This document shows positions 56,526 to 64,000 of a DNA stretch of 64,000 bases, one piece after another. The first letter of the stretch is position 1, and each line of letters opens with the position of its first letter. This DNA comes from Triplophysa rosa. Taxonomy: Eukaryota; Chordata; Actinopteri; Cypriniformes; Nemacheilidae. A program made the translations under genes and the position numbers. Under the pieces are notes generated by a model, which saw only the letters and a list, made by a program, of their open reading frames with translations, ran no database searches and was not told the DNA's origin. The stretch is taken from contig NC_079904.1 of NCBI RefSeq assembly GCF_024868665.1, positions 2,200,769 through 2,264,768 of the forward strand, written 5' to 3'.

Positions 56526-57812
56526 ACACACACGCAACTACAGATTCACATACAGAATGCAAAAAAAATCACAAATGCACACAGAAACCGACAACCACAC
56601 GTCCGCAAACACACCATATTCATCGTAACAATGCAATGTCGTATTCATAACTAGAAAGCTTTCCAAATGCTTTATGTAATATTCGTCCACTGTTCATGAT
56701 GCTTGAATTCTTCATAAGGTCATGTTTCTCTTAAACAGCAGGAATCCATCTGTCAGAGCTCCTCCTGTGTGTGTTTGTGTCTTCTGAAGTACTTGCAGCC
56801 CTGGGCCGATTTCGATGCGTTTTTGTTGGTCAGTTGGCGATGCGGTCAATTTTGAAGGGAACGCAGGATGCACTTGCAAAATGAAAGACAAATGTTTATT
56901 GAAAGAAAAAAACATGTCAATGTCACATTTTGTTCACAGAAATAAAAAAAATCACTAAATAAAGAAAAATAAAACCTAAAATATATCAATAAAATATAAA
57001 TAAAATAATTTGTACTCAAATTATTATTATACATATTTTTTCCTTTTATTTATATAATATCAAAATAATAAATTATATTAAAATAAATGTTAAATATAAA
57101 AAATATTTAAAATAAAGACAATTAAGCATATTTCCATATGGCCCAGTTTTTGACAGCTTTTACATTCATCCATCACCTCTATTGTAAAAAACCAATATAT
57201 TAATGAAGTAAATTGGGAGAGGGAATGAATGCAGATAAAGAGGTAAAGTGAAAGTTTAGAGGAAAGAAGAAAATTTTGTCACACTTGATTCAATCACTGA
57301 AGACTCATAAACTGCAAGTGTGTGTGTGTGTGTGCAGCTTGTCTGCATGCGTGTGTGTGTGTTTAGCTGCGAGGAAGGTCAGGTTCTGGCAGAGTTTAAT
57401 CCTTGGATTGGCGGTTCTGCCCTCTGGTCAGTGCTGATTATCTCCCATAATGCAACGCTGCTCTCTGATAATGATTCTATGGACTGTTTGAGACTTTAAT
57501 AATTCTGGTTTTGGTGGAATTTTTTGGTGATGTTTAAACTTCTAATTATTGTAATTTTGTATGTAGCCCAACAGGAGTTTAGTCACGCTGTAAAATGTTT
57601 TGTTGAACACTGCCTAGCATGCACTGTAAACTGCCTAATATAAACTATGAACTTGTAGCATTATAAATTGCGTAATATCATTGTGCTACATTGTTGTCCC
57701 ACAGCCTCCTCACTACATTTGTCACATGATCTTTTAAAATCGCACATTTAGTTCAGTCTAGTCACCATTTTGAAAATAAAAATGTCTCTTTTGTCACGCG
57801 TTTTGATTCTTA
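56526..57812. other. No gene seen
   Basis: Very AT-rich at 56880-57130. A GT run at 57319-57334 and a CTCF-like motif at 57418-57432 are the only signals. Confidence 0.35.
57418..57432 (-). promoter_or_regulatory. CTCF-like motif, minus orientation
   Basis: Reverse strand CTGACCAGAGGGCAG fits the CTCF core ACCAGRKGGCAG. Confidence 0.35.
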
Positions 57813-57985
57813 TAGGGACAGTTCATCATTTATTCACGCTCATGCCATTCAAAACCTTTACGAAATTATTTTGAACAGAAAGGAGGATATTTTAAAGAAC
57901 TTTGGTAACCAAACATGGCTTCCATTGACTTTCATTATATGGACTCAAACCATTGAGACATTTCTCAATTTTCCTCTTTTTCTCT
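57813..57985 (+). mobile_element. AGTTCACCC-type MITE fragment
   Basis: TAGGGACAGTTCATCATTTA, then GGTAACCAAACATGGCTTCC and TTGACTTTCATTATATGGA; the right end is missing. Confidence 0.6.
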
Positions 57986-58460
57986 TTATTCCATAAACAC
58001 AGAAAATGTACATGTGCACAACAACAACACAGCAATAGTAAAAGTGGTATGCAAATACAAACATAGCCATTCTCACGCACACACCTATGAGTTCGCTTCA
58101 CAGGAATGCGGCGAAAACTTAATTAACCTTTATTTGTAATTTTGTCATGAAAGCACCTAATAAAAGCCCTAATCAGGGTCTAAAGGGAATTGTGCCACAC
58201 AGAAGAGGACAAACTACCTGCTGCGTGTGTGAATATAACTGTATCAGAGAGGCGGTCAAAACACACCCAAACTCCACTAGCCCAGAGCAAGCGAATGAGA
58301 GAGAGAGTGTGTGTGTGTGTGTGTGTTGGATACACAGAGAAAAAAATAAAAAGAAAGCGAGAGAGTTAGGACAGAGTGAATCGATGAATAATTCATAAAA
58401 CATTGTTGTAATGTTCAGTCCTAACCCGCAGGCCCGGTTTAAGGTCAAGGATGGCTACAG

Positions 58461-58466
58461 TGTGTA

Positions 58467-58505
<39 letters not shown>
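58461..58505 (+). repeat. GT microsatellite
   Basis: (TG)n, about 45 bases, with CG interruptions. Confidence 0.95.
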
Positions 58506-58506
<1 letters not shown>

Positions 58507-60743
58507 TGAGCTTTAGAGTCTACAAAGCCAAATGGAATAATGCACAACTGTACCGTATAACACAATCTTTCATACAGCCAAGATTTCAACCTCATGTTCA
58601 GGTAAGTTTTCGACAGCTCTGCTTTAGCTCATGTGTAAGGTTGGGATTTTGAGCCTTTAACCCAAAGTGTTAAACTCTTGCGCGCAATTCATCCTGCATT
58701 GTTTCTGCTGTAGACATGCATTATACCTCACAGCCCGGAGCTTGTTCGGGTGCGATCCGACTTTTTCACCTGAGGGATGAAAAATAGCCAATAGAATTGC
58801 ATAGACTCAGAATATCATTAGAATTGAGATTTGGAGTAGAGCTCTATTGACTCTATTGGCTCACAAGAAACCACACAGCAACACCCTGACAACCAGTCAT
58901 ATTAGCATTAGAGTGGCAAGCTTTGCACATATTTGTAAGTGGATTTATGTAAACATTAATTTAAGTCCCAGCTAAGAAAAATATGTTCTAGGAACGCTTT
59001 GCTACTATTTCTAAGATACGAACGTGTTGGATGTTTTAAACGTTCAACTAACAAAGAATAATGTTTTATCCCAACGTTTTAAGAACACGTAAAAATGAAA
59101 TAATGTTGGTAAAATGTTCTTTTAATGTATACTGCAAGAACATTTGTTGATCATTTTGTTGATCACCTTTTTTGTGGAGTTTTTTTAGCTTGTTTTTAAG
59201 GTTGTCTCATTTTAAGTAATCTGTTATAAGTAATGTTATTATGATATGTATTGATTAGAATAGCTTTGTTTAACCTCTAATACCAAAAAACTAACAAAAC
59301 CTTTCATTTTCTGTTCCATTTCCCAGCATTCTTCAAAGTTTCGTGTTTTACCACAACTCACAGTTTATGTTTTTAGCTCTTATTGCATCAAAACATCCAG
59401 CATTAATATTTTGCGGCACAAACAAATTAATGCTGTTGTAATTACAGATCTGTGGTCATTCTGAAGAAACACGTAAACAACGGAGATCTGATTACAAGTG
59501 TGAGATTATTTTTCTTCTCATTACAACACAAGCAACACATAAAATGAGCAATGCAGAAACCTCCGAGCTACACATTAACAACACACACACACGCAGGCAC
59601 GCACACGCGCACACACACACACACGCACGCACGAACACATGCACGCACACACACACACACACACAGGCAATGAGGAATGCAATAATGGCAACAAACAACA
59701 ATAACAATAATAAAATCTTTGGAAAACGTTTCATAAATGATCAGCGTGTAATTAGTGTAATCTATGATGCGACCGTCTTGTGCAGAACTGTTTGCGCACT
59801 CCACCCTGCATGTGTGTGTACATGCGTGTGTGTGTGTGTGTGTTCTCACGTGCCCTGCAGGGCCGACCTTCCAATCATTATCTGTCTGTCTTATTACCCC
59901 GCCAACCCAAGCCCACTTTTAAATAAAATATGCAAAGGTTTCTTAAATGATGACCCGGGGCGACGTGGATCTCTTTGCTTCTGTACAGGCTGTTAATCTG
60001 AGAAATGCAAATTCTCTTCATCTTCCTATGCTGCTTTATTAACTTTTTTGAATTTAAAATTCCACGAACAATGAGTTCTGTCAGCTTCTGGAATTATATT
60101 TTCCTCTTTCTTTTCATGTGCGCGCAGAAGCGCGTTTCACCAGGGGAAATAAGACGGTTTCATCTCCTTCCCTTGATTTAATTGGCTGTTTTGCAATTAT
60201 TAGTTTTTGCCGCTAAAGTCTTTTTTTTATTTCTCTTCCTGTTTTCTTAAAGCGATGGATGTCAACACTAGTTTGTTGATCGGTGAAACAAGAACACGGG
60301 TCACCGTACCTGCAGTTTCTGCGCCCTCAGAATGCGAAGTTCTCTGCGAAGGGCCGGTTCTCTTCTGTTCAGATGTCGAGTTTATGTTTCTATATTCTCT
60401 CGCAAACCTAGACATACAGCATATAGCTTATGAATCCAAGAGAATCAATTATGCAGATGTTTAAAATCATAATGACATACCACCTCATTCTTAAATGAAT
60501 TAAAGAAAAGAAAAAAGGAACATTATTCATTTAGAAAAGTATAATCATCGTTTTAGGATTATTTCCTTTTTTTCACCCATAATGTCTGTTATCCTGATAC
60601 TACTGGCCATCTGACAGACAACATGTGTATAAACAACAAAATTTCTGTTCAGAATCTACATGAATGTATAAGGAAACTAGTTGTTTTACCATTTTATTTA
60701 CCTTTTAATTTTCAAATAAAAATCGTGCAGTATAACAAATGAC
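58506..60743. other. Gene desert with possible regulatory segments
   Basis: No gene seen. 59740-60180 is non-repetitive apart from a GT run at 59813-59842 and includes GCGTGTAATTAGTGTAATC and an octamer-like ATGCAAAT near 60006. Candidate regulatory segment. Confidence 0.3.
59581..59665 (+). repeat. CA microsatellite with GC interruptions
   Basis: (CA)n broken by GCAC and GCGC units, 85 bases. It generates spurious Thr-His and Val-Cys frames. Confidence 0.95.
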
Positions 60744-61260
60744 TTAAAGGGGTCATATAACACGGCTATAACGAATTTTATCGTTTGTTTTAAATGTAAT
60801 TCAATGTGTATACACGAGTTAAGGTTGTTTGTATTTCCTCTTTGCCCCCACAGATTTTTTACAAAGCTCATGGCTCTGAAAAGCGAGGTGTGCTGTGATT
60901 GGCCAGTTAAACAGTGCATCGTAATTGGTGGAATACTGCAAGCGTGTGAGGGAAATGTAACGCCTCTTACCATATTTGGAACATCAGGTTCCTCTTCAAT
61001 TGTACTGACAGGTACGCCCACCTTACTTGCGTATACATTTGGGCGGTCTTAGTCAGATCATACCACGAACTGACGTAGATTTGTGGGGGTGTGGTTACAC
61101 GAGGCGTTTCAGGCAGGTCTGGGTGAGCATTCGCTTTTAGTTAGAATGCATCTTTTGTTCAGACACTTTAATTTTTGCAATTTTACGTGTCTAATACATG
61201 CATGGGCAACTTATAACACACCAAAGAAAAACACGTATTCGCATCATATGACCCCTTTAA
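60744..61260. mobile_element. TTAA-flanked non-autonomous DNA element
   Basis: TTAAAGGGGTCATATAACACG at the left (20 bases of it: TTAAAGGGGTCATATAACAC) and TCATATGACCCCTTTAA at the right are inverted repeats bounded by TTAA. TTAA target use is typical of piggyBac- and Kolobok-like elements. The 82-codon open frame within is not recognised. Confidence 0.8.
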
Positions 61261-61999
61261 AAGTGTAAATATTACAGTCGTTGTGTTGACATTTTAGAAT
61301 TACAGACTTTTCCATCAAATCAATCTATTAATCAATTATGTATTTGTCTCTATATAAGTATAGGAGACTGTTTTAAATTTAAAAAACTACATAAATTACC
61401 TTTAAGAAATCAGACTTTTGCTTTTCCTGACCGCCTCATCTCTCTGAATTTTAGGGTCTTGACCTGAAAAGAGAATGATCATTTTATTACATTTTTGCAT
61501 AAACAGTGTCTATATGGGGTTGTAAATGTATCAGTGCATCTATAGCAACCCAGTATCACGCCGAAGTGTGTAACAGACACGCGGGTCCACTCGAAAATGC
61601 GCGTCTGTGTTACGCTTTGCCTTCTCTAGCATGAACATGACACGCATGTATGAAGGTGGAGTAACGTTAGCAAAACGTGTTTTTTTATCATTCATGACGT
61701 GTACTGGTGTACATGGTATTTTGTGTACGTTTACTACTTTGTGCGCACACTTTAGACGCATTTTAGCACGTAACCCAACCCCACCCCTACACCTAAAGCT
61801 AACAGTTTGTATATAATATAAAATACATAACCGGCAGATACGGCTACAGATGGTATTTATTCAAAAGGTGCAATTATTCCAATTGTTCCGAGGCCAAAGA
61901 ACAGCAATCCCCTTCTCAGTCCGCCGTCAAACCGGTTCCGGTTGCGTACGATTTCAAAAATTGCCGCCGGTACGCCAGCTTCGATTGTGAAATGGCATT

Positions 62000-62169
62000 A
62001 GGCTTGTTCGACTTGATGCGGCGCCGAAGATCCGACAGGCGGATGACATCAAAGTACCGCGAGAGCGATTCGAAAAACGATAAAAAGTTTGCTTTCGAAT
62101 TGCTCTCGCGGTACTTAGATGTCATCCGCCTGTCGGATCTTGCGGCGCCGCATCAAGTCGAACAAGCCT
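62000..62169. repeat. Long near-perfect hairpin (75/76-bp arms, 19-base loop)
   Basis: Left arm 62000-62074 and right arm 62094-62169 are reverse complements except for two mismatches and one single-base indel. The arms include GATCCGACAGGCGGATGACA and GTACCGCGAGAGC. A 109-codon plus-strand frame (61992-62321) and a 69-codon minus-strand frame both read MTSKYRES because of the symmetry; neither is recognised as a protein. Confidence 0.93.
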
Positions 62170-62340
62170 ATTGGCTCTCTCGTGACTGGTTGCGTCATTA
62201 CGTTCGCTTACGTTATGAAACGCCATTGGCTGTCCTGCTACGATTGCGTCACACGCTAAACTTGAGCGTATACGTCACTGCGTGCATTCCTGGAGCGCGG
62301 TCGTCGGTGATTAAAACCTAATGTGTATGATGTCGTACGG

Positions 62341-62349
62341 CTATAAAAG
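62341..62349 (+). promoter_or_regulatory. TATA-box-like sequence inside the inverted-repeat element
   Basis: CTATAAAAG, with an AATAAA only about 60 bases further on (62408-62413). It could define a very short transcription unit, or be chance. Confidence 0.25.
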
Positions 62350-63365
62350 ACTTGGAATGCAACGTGACCGGTTCGTAATGTTTTTAAACTGTTTTGGTGT
62401 GTGTTTTAATAAATGCCCGTGGCTGACTTCTATTGGCTTGTTGCGTGTTTTTTAATCGTTGGGAGGTGGGTAGGTTTAGGGTAGGAATGGGGTCTAAAAT
62501 ATCTATTATTTTATATACGTACGAATAATACGTAGGCCTATTTAACAAATCGTTTCAGTTTAAGAAGTGCAATTAACTGAGCGTGTCATGTTCACGCCTA
62601 AAGGATGCAAAGCGTGACACTGACACGCACTTTCGAGTGGACCAGGTTGTCAGTAGTTACTGTTGCGTCTGCAATGAAAATCGTTTTATTTATCAAGCCA
62701 TTAAAGCTACTTTACACTTGAGGTACAAATGTTAGAAGAATGTGAGGCGACACTCATACACAAACACACAACATTACATATTTATACCCAATCAGATCAC
62801 AGCATCACCTTTGATATGCTTATGATTGGCCGACAAAGAAAAAGTGTCTTCTAAATTCTCCCAGAATGCACCTCACCACACCAGGGCTTCATTAAAAGGT
62901 GGCTGCAGGGCGGAACCATGACTGACCACAGGTGGTTTGAATGCTCTCTGTCCGGAGGGATTGTGTGTGGAAGAGAGAGAGTGGGGGGGGTGAGTTTGTC
63001 TGATCTTGGGTCCGGTCTAAACTCAAAGGATTTAGATGTGAATCGTCTTGCCCCACAAACATTCCACATTTATGAGAGTTTCACACATGCACGCACGGGG
63101 CAGTCAGAGCTCATGACCAGCTTACAATAAAATGTTTGTTAACGTGAGTTATGACAGCTGACATATGTGATTATGTCCTCATATGATGAACATTCTGGGT
63201 TATTTTCCTCTAGGATGATGTCAGTTACCACAAAAAATGATTTAGATTTCTCCTGTTGTATGTTTGTGCAAAAAGTGCTCAACGGTTCCATATCTAAATA
63301 CATCCAAGTATCATGCTGTTGAAATGGAACCACTTTTTGTAATTTGCGTGTAATTTCACACGTTA

Positions 63366-63563
63366 TTTCAACCCATTTGGGTAAAAAATGAAAGAACCCA
63401 ACTGTTGGGTTATAAATGAACCTATGATGGGTTGTTTCAACCCAAAATGCTGGGTTTTGTTTTAACCCATTGTTGGGTCAAATACAACTATATTCTGGGT
63501 TGCTTTAACCCAATCGTTGGGTTTGTCCATATTTGACCCAAGGATGGGTTGAAATAACCCAAC
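63366..63563. mobile_element. AACCCA / TGGGTT multi-palindromic MITE
   Basis: At least a dozen alternating TGGGTT and AACCCA words, such as CAACCCATTTGGGTAA, AACCCAACTGTTGGGTT and GGGTTGAAATAACCC, giving many possible short stems. Non-coding. Confidence 0.8.
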
Positions 63564-63577
63564 ATCTTTCAGAGTGC

Positions 63578-63876
63578 AATAAAGAAATAGTTCACCTTAA
63601 ATTGTAAATAAAATATTTTTTTATCATATATTCAACTTCATGTCATTCCAAACCTAATGGCTTTCTTTCTTCTGCAGAACACAAAAGAAGATATTTTTAA
63701 GATGTTGGTAGCCAATCAACATTGAACCCCCATTGACTTCCATTGTATGAACACAAAACCACCGAGACATTTCGCAAAATATCTTCTTTTGTGCTTCACA
63801 GCAGAAAGAGTCGCGTGTTTTGAACAACATGAGGGTGCATAAATAATAACAAAATGTTTACTCTTGGGTGACATTT
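63578..63876. mobile_element. AGTTCACCC-type palindromic MITE, right-edge copy
   Basis: AAATAGTTCACCTTAAATTG at the left, CTTCTGCAGAACACAAAAGAAG and AATATCTTCTTTTGTGCTTC in inverted order inside, CTCTTGGGTGACATTT at the right. Confidence 0.8.
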
Positions 63877-63940
63877 AATCACGCTTGTGTCATTGTTCTT
63901 TACGAACTTGAATGTTTTTAAAGAAACATTTTTTTTTCAG

Positions 63941-64000
63941 ATATGTGGAGACTGGTCCTAACTCACACGTAAAGAAAACAAGGAAAAGAAAGAAGAAAGG
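63941..64000 (+). other. Possible start of an exon running off the window
   Basis: A good acceptor (ACATTTTTTTTTCAG, ending at 63940) is followed by a frame open to the window end that reads YVETGPNSHVKKTRKRKKK. Only 20 codons are visible, the rest is very purine-rich, and I do not recognise the protein. It may be chance. Confidence 0.2.

Larger units (their letters stand above)
61580..62645. mobile_element. Inverted-repeat element carrying a long central hairpin
   Basis: The left arm GGTCCACTCGAAAATGCGCG (from 61584) to CATGAACATGACACGC (to about 61645) pairs with the right arm from GCGTGTCATGTTCACGCC (62581) to CACTTTCGAGTGGACC (62643), roughly 80% matched over 60 bases. The outer limits are not certain and no target duplication was found. 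Contains the hairpin at 62000-62169, a TATA-like CTATAAAAG at 62341 and AATAAA at 62408-62413. Family unknown. Confidence 0.65.

Noticed and set aside
59544..59996. 150-codon frame and opposite-strand frame
   Set aside because: Generated by the CA repeats at 59581 and 59813.
60804..61052. 82-codon frame
   Set aside because: Falls wholly within the TTAA-bounded element and is not recognised.
61992..62321. 109-codon frame through the long hairpin as a gene
   Set aside because: Translation is partly self-complementary by symmetry and matches no family I know; kept only as a note on the repeat.

Overview
This is a vertebrate nuclear genomic window, almost certainly from a teleost and most likely a cyprinid-type fish. 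It is AT-rich and intron-bearing with GT-AG splice sites, long CA/GT and GA microsatellites, tRNA-derived SINE remnants and many palindromic non-autonomous DNA transposons of kinds common in cyprinid genomes. There are no bacterial features. Species cannot be fixed from the sequence alone.

The only protein-coding genes I can support are two AP-2 family transcription factors on the plus strand, head to tail. tfap2d has eight coding exons (21299 to 29993, 451 codons). tfap2b has seven coding exons (36131 to 45164, 455 codons) plus an alternative first coding exon at 38062. The pair and its order match the TFAP2D-TFAP2B pair of human 6p12. Both proteins have a divergent N-terminal transactivation half and a nearly invariant C-terminal DNA-binding and helix-span-helix dimerisation half. 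AP-2 proteins bind GC-rich palindromes as homo- or heterodimers, so the two products can in principle work on shared targets.

Layout: 1-21.3 kb is upstream flank, rich in repeats and microsatellites up to about 17.1 kb, then repeat-poor and probably regulatory. 21.3-31.2 kb is tfap2d with its probable 3' UTR, which carries a hAT-type insertion with a perfect 8-bp target duplication. 31.2-36.1 kb is the intergenic spacer, with two CTCF-like motifs pointing away from each other. 36.1-46.7 kb is tfap2b with two candidate promoters. 46.7-60.7 kb is downstream gene desert with CpG-rich and homeobox-site-rich blocks that look like regulatory elements. 60.7-64 kb is a dense run of DNA-transposon derivatives, including an inverted-repeat element whose centre is a 75/76-bp-arm hairpin. 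A possible exon start lies at the right edge.

The most interesting points are: the alternative first exons of tfap2b, which decide whether the protein carries a SUMO-type VKYE motif; the divergent CTCF-like pair between the paralogues; the transposon in the tfap2d 3' UTR, which brings an internal AATAAA; and the long hairpin at 62.0-62.17 kb. No conservation search, expression data or repeat library could be consulted, so all regulatory calls are inference from composition and motifs.
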